Source: Streptomyces corynorhini (lineage in GTDB: Bacteria > Actinomycetota > Actinomycetes > Streptomycetales > Streptomycetaceae). Taken from it: a stretch of DNA of 37,288 bases. Position numbers and translations under genes: made by a program. The notes under the pieces are model-generated. The model saw only the letters and a list, made by a program, of their open reading frames with translations, was not told the DNA's origin and did no database searches. This document shows positions 7,650 through 17,339 of this stretch, in pieces. The stretch spans positions 1-37,288 of the forward strand of contig NZ_QQNA01000260.1 in the NCBI RefSeq assembly GCF_003346515.1, written 5' to 3'. Within the stretch, counting starts at the first letter, position 1. Every line of letters begins with the position of its first letter.

Positions 7650-10600
7650 TCAGCGGGCGTGGGGATCCGGCCTGGACGCCGCGTTGATGGCCTCGGCCAC
7701 CGGATCCACGTACGGCGGCTGGACGACGCCGTAGTGCGTGGTGTCCAGCGACCGCCACTCCATCGGCGTCGGCAGCCGCTCCCGCCACAGCCGCGCCTGC
7801 GCCTGCGGGGTGCCCGTCGCGGGAAGCCCGTCCACGGGTGTGCTCGCCAGCCACAGCCTGCTGGGCGTACGGGCGAGCCGGGGTGGCTCGTACTGCGCCA
7901 TGCCGGCCACGTTGGCGCGGCAGCAGTGGGCCAGGCGCTCGGCGTACGCCCGCGCCCGCGCGCCCACCGGCTTCGCGCCGCTCTGGCTCAGTTCGTGCGC
8001 GAAGACCGTGTCGAGCTGGGTCTCGTCGTACGCGCGGAACAGCGGCCCCGAGTCCGGCGGCGGCGGGTCCAGCAGATACAGCTCGGCCACCGGCTCGCCC
8101 GCCGACTCGGCCACGGCGGCCATCCCCAGCGCCACCCAGGCGCCGAACGACCAGCCCGCCAGCCGTCTGCGCCACGCGCCGGCCGGGAAGCGTGCCTCCA
8201 GCGCGGCGTGGTAGAGCCGGGCGCGTTCGGCCAGCGACCAGGCGGGCAGCTCGGGCCGGTGCAACGCCGGGTCGGCGATCAGGCAGACGGTGAGACGTGG
8301 ATCGAGCGCCGACACCAGCGCCCGGTACGCCTGGATGTCCCCGCCGACCGGATGGACCACACAGAGCACATCGCGCCCCCTGCCCTCCTGCCACACCTCC
8401 AACGTCACGGGATCGTCCGACGTGCTCTCGCCCGCCGTCTCCTCGTCCAGCCGCGCCAGTATGTCGGACAGGCTGGCCCGGTGGTTGAACTGGGACAGCT
8501 CCAGATCCACCCCGAACAGCCGCTTCGCCTCCCCGATCAGATCCAGCAGGGTCAGCGAGTCGGCGCCCAGCTCGTAGAGCGAGGCATCCGGGTCGAGAGT
8601 GTCGAGCCCCAGCCAGTCCCGCAGCCAGTCGGTGAGCTGTTCGGTGGGGGACGCCGTGGCGTCCTCGGCCGTGGCCGCCCCGGTGGAGGGGGCGCCCGCG
8701 TCGGAGTGCCCCGCGTTCGAGTTCCCCGCGCCGGAGTGCCCCGTGTCCGAGTTCCCCGCGCCGGAGTTCCCCGCGTAGAAGTCACGGGAACGGTCCAGCG
8801 GGGTGGTGGAGACCAGCAGTTGGGGGAGCTGGAGCCGCAGGGCTCGGGCGAACAGCCGCTGCCCCTCGGCGACATCGAGACCGACCGCCAGGTGCGCCTG
8901 GTGGCGCGCGTCCGAGCGCAGGACATCGCGCGCCATGCCCACCTCGCGCCAGATGTCCCAGGCCATGCCGATGCGCAGGGTGGTCTCCGCGCTCTGGGGC
9001 CGGTGGCGGGCGAAGCCGTCGAGCAGACCGTTGGCGGCGGCGTAGTCGAGCTGCCCGACGCCGCCGAACTGCGCGGCCATCGACGAGCAGTAGACGGCGA
9101 CGGCCGGCCGGTAGCGGTCGATCACCCGCTCGGTCAGCAGGGCGCCACGCACCTTGGCGGCCGTGGCCCGCCGCATCCCGGCGGCGTCGCGGTAGGTGAT
9201 CAGACCACCGGCCGCGCTGCCCGCCGCGTGGATCACACCGTCGATACGGGAGGTGATCCCGTCGAGCCGGGCCAGGAGGTCATCCGGCGTGGCCTGCGCG
9301 AGATCCGCCTCCACCACCTCGACGCGGTCGGCCCAGCGCGCCAGTACGGCGGGGAGCACGGGCCGCCGCGCGAGCAGGATCACCCTGCTGTCCGTGCGCT
9401 CCAGCAGCCAGGCCGCGAGACTCGCCCCGATGCCGCCGGTGCCGCCCAGCACGAGATGGCAGCCACCATCCCCCGGCAGCAACGGATATGACGCCGCGTC
9501 GGACACGGGGTGCGCGTGGATCGCCTCCGCCGCCGCATCGTCCACCGGGAGCAGCGCCTGCTGCCACCAGTACCCCCGCCGGAGCGCCAGCCGCCGGGGC
9601 AGCCCCGGGGACGCGCCGCCTCCACCGGTCGCGTCGGACCCGGCCGCCTCCGCCAGCAGCGCGGACAGGACGGGGGCCCACCGCGCCGTGGCGCCGTCCG
9701 GCAGGTCCAGCCAGCGGCCGTCGACGGCCCGCTCCTGCGGCGCCACCTCGCACACGCCCGCCAGAAGCCCCAGCTCCGGCCGGTCCGTCACCCCCTCGAC
9801 CGGCTGCGCCCCGTACGAGAGCCACCAGGGCCGCAGCCGCCCGGCCAGGGGAGTGTCCGCGACGGCCGCCAGCAGCGCCGCCGGTGTGTCCACGCAGGCC
9901 CAGTGGGCCCGGGTCAGTGTGTCCTCGCCCGGTACCCCGTCGACCGACAACGGCAGCGCGTGCAGCCAGTCGACGCCGTACGCGGCATCGCTCCCGGCCC
10001 CGCCTCCGGCATCGCTCCCGGCCCCGGCCCCGGCTCCGCCGCTGTCCGTCAGCGCGTCGACGAGCAGGCGCAGGGAGGCGGGGTCGGCGGGATCGACCTC
10101 GTAGGCGTCGTCCCCGACGCGCGCGAAGGCATGGGCCGCGCCGACCCGGACGACGCGCGCGTAGGCGGCCTCGAAGGGGCCGACCTCCTCCGGTTCCGGC
10201 ACCGTCGCCGCCATGAGGACCAGCAGGCCCCCGGTGCGCGGCCCGGCCGCGGCGACCGCGCGCGAGCGCCGGACCCAATGCGGCTGATGGAGCCACCCGG
10301 ACTCGGGCAGCCGCGTGGACTCGGGCAGCCGCGTGGCCTCCCCGAGGGCGGACGGTGCCGGGGGCGCGGACGCCGACGCCGACGCGGCGCGCTCGAAGTC
10401 GTAGTCGGCCAGGTCGAAGGCGGGCGGCGGGAAGTCCCACGGCGCCTGGGCGGGCCCGGGGGACCAGCGGATGCGCTCCCCGGCCAGCCACGCGTCGGCC
10501 AGCGACCGGGCCGACCTGCCCGCGACCGGGCGCGCCTCCTCGCCGGGTGTCACCTCGACCCCGGTCGCCGTACGCAGCCAGACCACCGCCTCCGCCGCGT

Positions 10601-13600
10601 CGGCACACACCGCGCCCAGCCGCCAGCGGCCCGGCGGGCGACCGGCCCGCAGATGCCGCAGCACCTGGCCGTACGCCTCGGGCCGCGCCGCGAGATAGTC
10701 GGCGACGCGGTCGGCGTCGGCGCGCAGCGCCGCCTCGCTGGCACCGGAGAGCAGCAGCGGACCGTCCGGCTCGGGGGCGGCCCCGGCGGCGTCCGGATCG
10801 CCCGCCTCCAGGATCAGATGGGCGTTGGTGCCGCCGATACCGAAGCTGCTCACCGCCGCCACCCGGTCCCGCCCGGCGGGCCAGGGGCCCGATCGCGTCG
10901 GGATGTGGAAGGGCGCGGCGTCGGTGCCGATCTGCGGATTGAGCCGGTGGAAACCGACGTTGGGCGGGATCACCGCGTGGTGGACCGCGAGCGCGGCCCG
11001 TACCAGCCCCACCACACCGGCGGCGGCACCGAGATGGCCGATCTGACTCTTCACCGAAGCCAGCGCACAGCTGTGCCCTGTCACCTCCGGCCCGGTCCCC
11101 TCGGGCCGGGTCTCCTCCGGCCCGGTCCCCTCGGTGCCGGTCCCCTCGGACACGCCACCTTCCAGGCCGAACGCCTGCCGCAGCGCCCCCACTTCGACCG
11201 GGTCGCCCAGCGGGGTCCCGGTGCCGTGTGCCTCCACGTACCCCAGCTCCCCGGCGGCCCGGCCACTGCGGCGCAGCGCGGTGCGGATCACCTCGCGCTG
11301 CCCGGGTAGCGAGGGGGCGCTGTAACTGAGCTTGGCCGAACCGTCGTTGTTGAGGGCCGAGCCGGTGATCACCGCGTAGACGGTGTCGCCGTCGCGCCGG
11401 GCCGCCCGCAGCGGTTTGAGCACCACGACACCGACGCCGCTGGCCCCGATCGTGCCGTCGGCGTCGTCGCTGAACGGTCGGCAGTGTCCGTCCTGGGAGA
11501 AGATGTGCTGCGGACGGTAGCGGTAGCCGTCGCGCAGCAGGGTGTCCACCAGCACACCGCCGGCCATCATCACCTCGGCGTCGCCCTGCCGCAGCAGCCC
11601 GGCCGCGACATGCACCGCCACCAGCGAACTGGCGCACGCCGCCTGCACGGTGAAGGCGGGACCGGTCAGCCCGAGGTGGTACGCGGTCTTCGTGGCGAGG
11701 AAGTCCTTGTCGTGGTGCAGGGCCAGTTGGAAGCCGTCGGGCAGCCGCGCGGGGTCGGCCTCGCGCAGCATGGACTGGAAGTAGGTGTTCTCGCCACAGC
11801 CCGCGACCAGCCCGACCCGGAGCCCGTCCCCGCCCTGGAGCCCGTCCCCGGCCCGGAGCCCGTCCCCGGTTCCGTCCCCGGTCCCCTGCCCGCTCCCCGT
11901 ACCGTTCGGCGTCCCGGCCGGGTCGGCGATTCCGGCGTGCGCCAGCGCCTCCACACAGCTCATCATCAGATGGCGCTGCTGCGGGTCCATCAGCCGCGCC
12001 TCCTGCGGGCTGATGCCGAAGCGGCGCGGGTCGAAGGCCAGCAGGCCCGCCATCTGGCTGCGGGCGCCCACCAGCCCCTCGGCGGCGTCGAAGTGCTCGA
12101 CGCCCCGGCCGCCCTCGGTCACCATCTGCCAGAAGCCCGCCAGGTCGGTGGCGCCGGGCAGCCGTACCGCCATGCCGATGACGGCGATCGGTTCGTCGGC
12201 GGCGGTGACGCCGTCCGGGGCCCGCGCGGCGGTGCGGCCCGCGGTCTCCTCTCCGCCACCGTCCAGGAAACGGGCCAGCCTGGCGACGGTGACGTGCTCG
12301 AACAGGTCCGGGATGGTCAGCGACACCCCGAGATCCGCGGTGCAGCGCAGATGGAACCGCATCAGATCCAGGCTGGAGGCGCCCGCGTCGAAGAACCGCT
12401 GGTCACGCCCGACGGGCCTGCCGACCACCTCGGCGAACAGCTCGGCGAGCCGCGCCTCGCGCGGCGAGAGCGCCGGGACGCCCGCCGCGCGCGGGCGCAG
12501 CTCCGTACCCGGCGCGCTCAGCGCCAGCCGCCGGTCCAGCTTGCCGCTGGGGGTACGGGGCAGCGCCTCCACCCGCCGGAACCGGTCGACGCGCGCATAC
12601 GCGGGCAGCAGCGGCGACAGATGGTCCGTCAGCTCCTCAGGCGTCGGCGCGGGGGACCCGGTACGGCACTGCACACAGGCCGTCAGCCGCTCGCCGTCGC
12701 GCACCACCACCGCGTTGACGATCAGCGGATGGCTCAGCAGGGCGGCCTCCACCTGCCCCAGCTCCAGCCGGTGGCCGCTCAGCTTGATCTGCTGGTCTTC
12801 GCGGCCCAGGTAGTGCAGCAGCCCTTCCCGGTCGAACCGCGCCCGGTCGCCGCTGCGGTAGAAGTGGCCCAGCCCCGGCAGGTCGACGAAGCGCTTCTCG
12901 TCGAGGTCCGGATCGTCGAGGTAGCAGGGCGAGGCCATCGGCCCGCCGATCAGCAGCTGTCCGGGACGACCGGGCGGTACGGGCCGATCCGCCTCGTCCA
13001 CCACCCGGAGCCAGGCGCCCGCGACCGGGCGGCCGATGGCGGGGCGCTCGGGCCACAGCGCCGGATCCCCTTCGAGGGTCAGCGCGCTGACCACGTGCGT
13101 CTCGGTCGGCCCGTAGTGGTTGAACAGCCGGGCACCGGACAGCCCGCCGAACCAGCGGCGGATCGCGTCGGTGCACAGCAACTGCTCCCCGGCGGTGACC
13201 ACGTCGCGCAGCCGTGCGGGATACAGCCCCAGCCGGGCGCCGTGCTCGGCCAGCAGCTGCAGGGCCACGTACGGCATGAAGACCCGCTCCACACCGCCCG
13301 CTTCGAGGTGCGCCAGCAGCGCCGGGGCGTCCTGCCGCAGACCGGGCGGGGCCAGCCGCAGGGTGCCGCCGCCGCACAGCGTGGAGAAGATCTCCTGGAA
13401 GGACACGTCGAAGGAGAGCGCGGAGAACTGCGCGGTGACGGCGCCGTCCGCCAGGCCGCCTTCCGTGCTCTGCCAGCGCAGCAGTGAGCACAGGGTGGCG
13501 TCCGGAACCCGTACGCCCTTGGGCGTTCCGGTGGAGCCGGAGGTGAACAGCGTGTAGAGCGGGCGTCCCGCGTACGGCGGCAGATCCTCCCGGGCTCCGG

Positions 13601-16600
13601 CCGGAAGCGTGGCCGGGGTCACCGGGAGACGCGGCACCCCGCCCGGATCGACGGCGTCGAACGCCGACGCGCCCTCGGGCGCCAGCAGGACGCACAACGG
13701 ATCGACCTGCTCCAGGACGCGGCGCGTCAGCGCGGCCGGATAGGCCGGGTCGAGCGGCACGATCGTCCAATTGAGCCGGGCGAGTGCCAGCAGCGCCACC
13801 ACATGGGCCACCGAGGGCTCGAAGTACAGGGCCACGCAGCGCGGTTCGTCGCCGCGCTCCGACAGCGGGTGGCGGGCCAGCAGTTCGGCGGCCAGGCCCG
13901 CCGCGTACGCGTCGAGTTCCGCGTAGCGCACCCCGCCGTCGGCGGACACCAGGGCGGTGGCGCCGGGAGTCAGCAGGACCTGTCGCGCGAAGCCCTCGGC
14001 GACCGTGGCGAAGCCGGGCGGCAGGGGCAGCGCGCGGCCCGGTTCGGGCAGCCCGTCGCGGTACGGTCCCACCAGCTCGGCGAGGGTGGCCTCCCGCGGG
14101 CCCTCGGCCAGCCGGTCGACGCCGTGGCGGAACAGGGCGTCCAGGGCGCGCACTTCGTCGGCGTCGAAGTGGTCGTCCGCGTACTCCCAGAGGCAGTCGA
14201 GGCCGTCCGCGCGCTCCACCACCGACAGGCTCAGCGGACACTTCGCCTCCGTCGGCGCCGGCCATTGCGGCCGGGCGTCGCAGCCGGGCAGCGACAGCGC
14301 GCCGAAGTCGGTGTTCTCCAGCACGAACAGGAAGTCGAACGGCGTTCCCCCAGAGGGGAGTTCCCGGTCGGCCAGTACGTCGGCCAGCGCCACGTCCTGC
14401 CGGTCGAGCACCGCCCGGATCCCGGCGCCCTGCCGCCGCAGCGAGGTGCGCAGATCGTCCTGCGGCGCCAGGTCCTGCGGCAGCAGCACGGTGTTGGCGA
14501 ACATGCCGACACTCGCCGCGAAGTCCTCCACCGGCCGGTTGGCGACCGGGCTGGCTATCCGTGGTCGGGTGCGGCCGGTCACTCCGTACAGGCTCCAGCT
14601 GAACACGCTCAGCAGCAGCTGGAAGCGGGTGAGCCCCAGCTCGGCGCCCAGCCGGTCGAGGGCCGCGCGGCGCCCCCGGTCGAGCGAGGTGTGCAGCAGC
14701 CTGCCCTCGGCGCGCGCGGGAAGGCTCCGTACCGGCTCCAGCGGCTCCGCGTCCTCCTCCAGCCCGGCGTAGTGGTCGCGCAGTGCGGCCCGCTGGGCCA
14801 GATAGGCGGGGCGGGTGAACCAGTCGGCCTGCCAGAGGGCGTAGTCCAGCGGTGTGGGAACGGGCGCCGGATCCGACTCGGTGCCGCGCTCCTCGCCGCC
14901 GTCGCGGCAGGCGGCCGTGTAATCGGCGGAGAACGTCTCGAACAGTGTGCTGAGCGACCAGCCGTCGACCGCGATGTGGTGCAGCCTCAGCAGCAGCTCA
15001 CCACCGCCTTCACCACCGCCTTCACCACCGCCTTCACCACCGTCTTCACCCCCGCCTTGCCCACCGCCCTCGTCGGTGGGCAGCCAGCACACTTCCAGCA
15101 TCCGAGGCTGTGCCAGGTCGAACGGCTCGGCGAAGAGGCGGGCGGCGAAGGCGCGTCGGCCCGCCTCGTCCCGCACCGCGTCCCGGTCGGGCCGCGTCCA
15201 CGGATCGTACGGCTCCGCCACCACTTGGCGCAGCCCCTCAGGTGCGGCCTCGAACGAGGTCCGCAGCGCGGGATGGCGCGCCACCAGACGCCGTGCCGCC
15301 GTGCGCAGCGCCACCGTGTCGACCGTGCCGCGCAGGGTGAAGGAGAGCGGGACATGGTAGGCGGTGGAGCCGGGGTCCCGCTGCTGGAGGAGCCACAGCC
15401 GCTGCTGCTCGGAGGTGGCGGGCGCCGTACGCGCGGGCGTGGGCGGGGCCACAGCCGGATGGGGGGAGCCGTCCGACGTCCGGCCCGCCGCTATGGCCGC
15501 CGCCAGCTCGGCGAGGTCCGCGTTCAGGACCAGCGCCTGGGACAGCTCGCCGCCCCAGCGGCGCCTGACCTCGAAACGCAGCCGCAGGGCCTTGAGTGAA
15601 TCGCCGCCGTTGGCCGTCCAGCGGTCGCCGAGCCGTGGATCCGGTACGTCCAGCACCTCGCCCGCCAGCTCCAGTACCTCGCGCTGCCACGGGGTCGCCC
15701 CGGCGGTGTCCGCCGGGCCCGCGGCACGCCACAGCGGCAGATCCTGGCCCGCCAGCGCCTCCTGGTCCACCTTGCCGTTGGCGTTGAGCGGCAGCGCGGG
15801 GACCAGATGCACGCGGTGCGGTCGCATGTACGCGGGCAGGCCCGCCGCGACATGGCGCTCGAACTCCTCGTACGGCAGCTCGTCACCGAGGACCAGATAC
15901 GCCACCAGTTCGTTGACCCGGTCGGCCGCGTCGCGGCGCGTGCACACGTACGCCTGCCGCACCGCCGGATGGGCGACGAGGCAGCGCTCCAGCTCGCCCG
16001 GTTCGATCCGGAAGCCCCGCACCTTGACCTGCCGGTCGGCGCGCCCCACGTACACGAGGTGACCGTCGGCGTCCCGGCGCACCAGATCGCCGGTGCGGTA
16101 GTAGCGCCCGGGTTCGCCGTCGGGCCCGGTCCGCGTGACGAAGCGGCGTGCCGTCTCCTCCGGCAGATCGCGGTAACCGGCCGCCAACCCCGCCCCGGCG
16201 AGCAGCAGTTCGCCCACCTCGCCGGGCGCGGCCGGGCGCACCCCGTCGGCCAGCAGCAGCGCCTCGGTCTCCGGCAGCGGTGCGCCGATCGGCACCACCT
16301 CGCCGGTGAAGTCACGCGGTATGGGGTGGCAGAGCGCGAAGGTGGTGGCCTCGGTGGGCCCGTACACGTTGTGCAGCCGGGTGGCGCTCGTCGGGTTGTC
16401 GCGGTACCAGCGGCGGATCAGCGGAGCGTTCAGCTGCTCGCCGCCCACCAGCACCTGCCCGACGCCGGAGAAGCAGTCGGGCACCCGGTCCACCACGGCG
16501 TTGAACAGCGCCACCGTGATGAACACGGTGTCGACGCCCTCGCGTCGCAGTGCCCGCGCGAGCAGGGCGGGATCCTGCGCCTCCGCGTCGGCGAGGATCA

Positions 16601-17339
16601 CACAGCGCCCGCCGGTCAGCAGCGGCACCCACACCTCGAAACTCAGCGCGTCGAAGGCGGGGTTGGCCAGACAGGCGAACCGGGCACCCTCGTCCAGCCG
16701 CACATAGCCCGGCCGCGCCAGCCGCAGGATGCCCGCGTCCCGGACCTCGACGCCCTTGGGCACGCCCGTGGTGCCCGAGGTGTAGAAGAGGAACGAGACC
16801 GGCGCGGCGGGAATCGCGGGCGTGCTCGGCCCGTCGGGTTCCGCGGCGGTGTCGAGCAGCGCGGTGACGGACAGCGGAGTCACCCCGCCGGGCAGCCCGT
16901 CCCGCGTCCCGGGAGGCACGGCGCCGTCGTGGATCAGTGTGACGGCCGCCGCGTCGGCCAGGATGTGACGCCGCCGCTCGGGTGGGCTCTGCGCGTCCAG
17001 CGGCACCACCACGGCGCCCAGCCGCAGGATGCCGAGCATGGCGCAGACCAGCTCCCAGGAGCGGGGCAGCAGCACCGCGACCGCCTGGCCCGCCCGCACT
17101 CCACCGGCCCGCAGACCACGGGTGACGGCGGCGCTCGCGGCGTCCAGTTCGGCGTAGTCCAGGGTCCGTTCGCCGTCGGACACCGCCACGGCGTCCGGGT
17201 GGCGGCGGGCCCGCGCGAGTATCGCGGCGGCCAGCCCATCCGCCGGGAGGCCGGAGGCCGTACCCCCGGCCAGGCTGTCCTTCGGGTCGTCCGCGGAGTT
17301 GTCCATGGCGTCGTCCGGTGTTCTCGATCCGGGTCTCAT
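7650..17339 (-). CDS. Hybrid NRPS-PKS, A-T-C-A-T-KS-KR-T-TE, lacking an acyltransferase
   Basis: 3229-residue megasynthase. Approximate order: A1 35-525 (TSGTTGVPKG); T1 near 580 (GGDSL); C 635-1065 (HHIAVDG near 790); A2 1090-1590 (TSGSTGTPKG); T2 near 1654 (GASSL); KS 1710-2175 (ACASS Cys, EAHGTGTP His, KSQIGHLG Lys/His); KR around 2630-2800 (GGTGGIG, then Ser, Tyr and Asn of DYAAAN); T3 near 2926 (GADSL); TE 2985-3215 (GWSFGA Ser, HYG His). No GHSxG acyltransferase lies between KS and KR, only a short linker, so malonate must be loaded in trans. By GrsA alignment A1 reads about DAFFVGVTF (Val/Ile-like) and A2 DVQVVAHVV (proline). No C domain precedes A1, so it initiates. The start overlaps the upstream NRPS stop as ATGA. 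Confidence 0.93.
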   Translation of the reverse strand: MRPGSRTPDDAMDNSADDPKDSLAGGTASGLPADGLAAAILARARRHPDAVAVSDGERTLDYAELDAASAAVTRGLRAGGVRAGQAVAVLLPRSWELVCAMLGILRLGAVVVPLDAQSPPERRRHILADAAAVTLIHDGAVPPGTRDGLPGGVTPLSVTALLDTAAEPDGPSTPAIPAAPVSFLFYTSGTTGVPKGVEVRDAGILRLARPGYVRLDEGARFACLANPAFDALSFEVWVPLLTGGRCVILADAEAQDPALLARALRREGVDTVFITVALFNAVVDRVPDCFSGVGQVLVGGEQLNAPLIRRWYRDNPTSATRLHNVYGPTEATTFALCHPIPRDFTGEVVPIGAPLPETEALLLADGVRPAAPGEVGELLLAGAGLAAGYRDLPEETARRFVTRTGPDGEPGRYYRTGDLVRRDADGHLVYVGRADRQVKVRGFRIEPGELERCLVAHPAVRQAYVCTRRDAADRVNELVAYLVLGDELPYEEFERHVAAGLPAYMRPHRVHLVPALPLNANGKVDQEALAGQDLPLWRAAGPADTAGATPWQREVLELAGEVLDVPDPRLGDRWTANGGDSLKALRLRFEVRRRWGGELSQALVLNADLAELAAAIAAGRTSDGSPHPAVAPPTPARTAPATSEQQRLWLLQQRDPGSTAYHVPLSFTLRGTVDTVALRTAARRLVARHPALRTSFEAAPEGLRQVVAEPYDPWTRPDRDAVRDEAGRRAFAARLFAEPFDLAQPRMLEVCWLPTDEGGGQGGGEDGGEGGGEGGGEGGGELLLRLHHIAVDGWSLSTLFETFSADYTAACRDGGEERGTESDPAPVPTPLDYALWQADWFTRPAYLAQRAALRDHYAGLEEDAEPLEPVRSLPARAEGRLLHTSLDRGRRAALDRLGAELGLTRFQLLLSVFSWSLYGVTGRTRPRIASPVANRPVEDFAASVGMFANTVLLPQDLAPQDDLRTSLRRQGAGIRAVLDRQDVALADVLADRELPSGGTPFDFLFVLENTDFGALSLPGCDARPQWPAPTEAKCPLSLSVVERADGLDCLWEYADDHFDADEVRALDALFRHGVDRLAEGPREATLAELVGPYRDGLPEPGRALPLPPGFATVAEGFARQVLLTPGATALVSADGGVRYAELDAYAAGLAAELLARHPLSERGDEPRCVALYFEPSVAHVVALLALARLNWTIVPLDPAYPAALTRRVLEQVDPLCVLLAPEGASAFDAVDPGGVPRLPVTPATLPAGAREDLPPYAGRPLYTLFTSGSTGTPKGVRVPDATLCSLLRWQSTEGGLADGAVTAQFSALSFDVSFQEIFSTLCGGGTLRLAPPGLRQDAPALLAHLEAGGVERVFMPYVALQLLAEHGARLGLYPARLRDVVTAGEQLLCTDAIRRWFGGLSGARLFNHYGPTETHVVSALTLEGDPALWPERPAIGRPVAGAWLRVVDEADRPVPPGRPGQLLIGGPMASPCYLDDPDLDEKRFVDLPGLGHFYRSGDRARFDREGLLHYLGREDQQIKLSGHRLELGQVEAALLSHPLIVNAVVVRDGERLTACVQCRTGSPAPTPEELTDHLSPLLPAYARVDRFRRVEALPRTPSGKLDRRLALSAPGTELRPRAAGVPALSPREARLAELFAEVVGRPVGRDQRFFDAGASSLDLMRFHLRCTADLGVSLTIPDLFEHVTVARLARFLDGGGEETAGRTAARAPDGVTAADEPIAVIGMAVRLPGATDLAGFWQMVTEGGRGVEHFDAAEGLVGARSQMAGLLAFDPRRFGISPQEARLMDPQQRHLMMSCVEALAHAGIADPAGTPNGTGSGQGTGDGTGDGLRAGDGLQGGDGLRVGLVAGCGENTYFQSMLREADPARLPDGFQLALHHDKDFLATKTAYHLGLTGPAFTVQAACASSLVAVHVAAGLLRQGDAEVMMAGGVLVDTLLRDGYRYRPQHIFSQDGHCRPFSDDADGTIGASGVGVVVLKPLRAARRDGDTVYAVITGSALNNDGSAKLSYSAPSLPGQREVIRTALRRSGRAAGELGYVEAHGTGTPLGDPVEVGALRQAFGLEGGVSEGTGTEGTGPEETRPEGTGPEVTGHSCALASVKSQIGHLGAAAGVVGLVRAALAVHHAVIPPNVGFHRLNPQIGTDAAPFHIPTRSGPWPAGRDRVAAVSSFGIGGTNAHLILEAGDPDAAGAAPEPDGPLLLSGASEAALRADADRVADYLAARPEAYGQVLRHLRAGRPPGRWRLGAVCADAAEAVVWLRTATGVEVTPGEEARPVAGRSARSLADAWLAGERIRWSPGPAQAPWDFPPPAFDLADYDFERAASASASAPPAPSALGEATRLPESTRLPESGWLHQPHWVRRSRAVAAAGPRTGGLLVLMAATVPEPEEVGPFEAAYARVVRVGAAHAFARVGDDAYEVDPADPASLRLLVDALTDSGGAGAGAGSDAGGGAGSDAAYGVDWLHALPLSVDGVPGEDTLTRAHWACVDTPAALLAAVADTPLAGRLRPWWLSYGAQPVEGVTDRPELGLLAGVCEVAPQERAVDGRWLDLPDGATARWAPVLSALLAEAAGSDATGGGGASPGLPRRLALRRGYWWQQALLPVDDAAAEAIHAHPVSDAASYPLLPGDGGCHLVLGGTGGIGASLAAWLLERTDSRVILLARRPVLPAVLARWADRVEVVEADLAQATPDDLLARLDGITSRIDGVIHAAGSAAGGLITYRDAAGMRRATAAKVRGALLTERVIDRYRPAVAVYCSSMAAQFGGVGQLDYAAANGLLDGFARHRPQSAETTLRIGMAWDIWREVGMARDVLRSDARHQAHLAVGLDVAEGQRLFARALRLQLPQLLVSTTPLDRSRDFYAGNSGAGNSDTGHSGAGNSNAGHSDAGAPSTGAATAEDATASPTEQLTDWLRDWLGLDTLDPDASLYELGADSLTLLDLIGEAKRLFGVDLELSQFNHRASLSDILARLDEETAGESTSDDPVTLEVWQEGRGRDVLCVVHPVGGDIQAYRALVSALDPRLTVCLIADPALHRPELPAWSLAERARLYHAALEARFPAGAWRRRLAGWSFGAWVALGMAAVAESAGEPVAELYLLDPPPPDSGPLFRAYDETQLDTVFAHELSQSGAKPVGARARAYAERLAHCCRANVAGMAQYEPPRLARTPSRLWLASTPVDGLPATGTPQAQARLWRERLPTPMEWRSLDTTHYGVVQPPYVDPVAEAINAASRPDPHAR
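8698..8772. repeat. 15-bp x 5 in-frame minisatellite before the last carrier domain
   Basis: Five 15-bp units (8698, 8713, 8728, 8743, 8758) of the type GCGTCGGAGTGCCCC encode alternating Gly-Asn-Ser and Gly-His-Ser pentapeptides. They form the linker between KR and the C-terminal carrier protein. Confidence 0.85.
9985..10032. repeat. 24-bp x 2 in-frame repeat in the KS-KR linker
   Basis: Two near-identical 24-bp units beginning GCATCGCTCCCGGCCCCG at 9985 and 10009 encode Gly/Ala/Ser/Asp-rich sequence upstream of the ketoreductase core. Confidence 0.7.
10300..10335. repeat. 18-bp x 2 in-frame repeat after the KS
   Basis: Two perfect 18-bp copies (GACTCGGGCAGCCGCGTG at 10300 and 10318) encode a repeated Thr-Arg-Leu-Pro-Glu-Ser hexapeptide in the segment that replaces the missing acyltransferase. 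Confidence 0.85.
11084..11150. repeat. 30-bp in-frame repeat inside the KS domain
   Basis: CCTCCGGCCCGGTCCCCTCG recurs at 11084 and 11114 (30-bp period) with a degenerate third copy. It encodes Glu-Gly-Thr-Gly-Pro-like repeats inserted between the catalytic His motif EAHGTGTP and the KSQIGHLG motif of the ketosynthase. Confidence 0.8.
11819..11872. repeat. 18-bp x 3 in-frame repeat inside the KS domain
   Basis: Three 18-bp units (11819, 11837, 11855) beginning GGAGCCCGTCCCCG, followed by shorter related blocks to about 11900, encode Gly-Asp-Gly-Leu-type repeats. They are inserted upstream of the catalytic Cys of the ketosynthase, where typical KS sequences have only a few residues. Confidence 0.82.
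14997..15068. repeat. 12-bp x 6 in-frame repeat next to the C-domain active site
   Basis: Six 12-bp units of the type TTCACCACCGCC encode about six Gly-Gly-Gly-Glu repeats. The repeat sits only a few residues N-terminal to the HHIAVDG condensation motif, an unusual place for a simple-sequence expansion. Confidence 0.9.

Noticed and set aside
7570..8394. N-terminal extension of the TauD-like gene
   Set aside because: The extension overlaps the thioesterase end of the NRPS-PKS in another frame and is Arg/Gly-rich; a good RBS and the family start lie at 7569.
14997..15068. CRISPR-like short repeat array
   Set aside because: Units are contiguous without spacers and lie within a coding frame; no CRISPR array was seen anywhere in the window.
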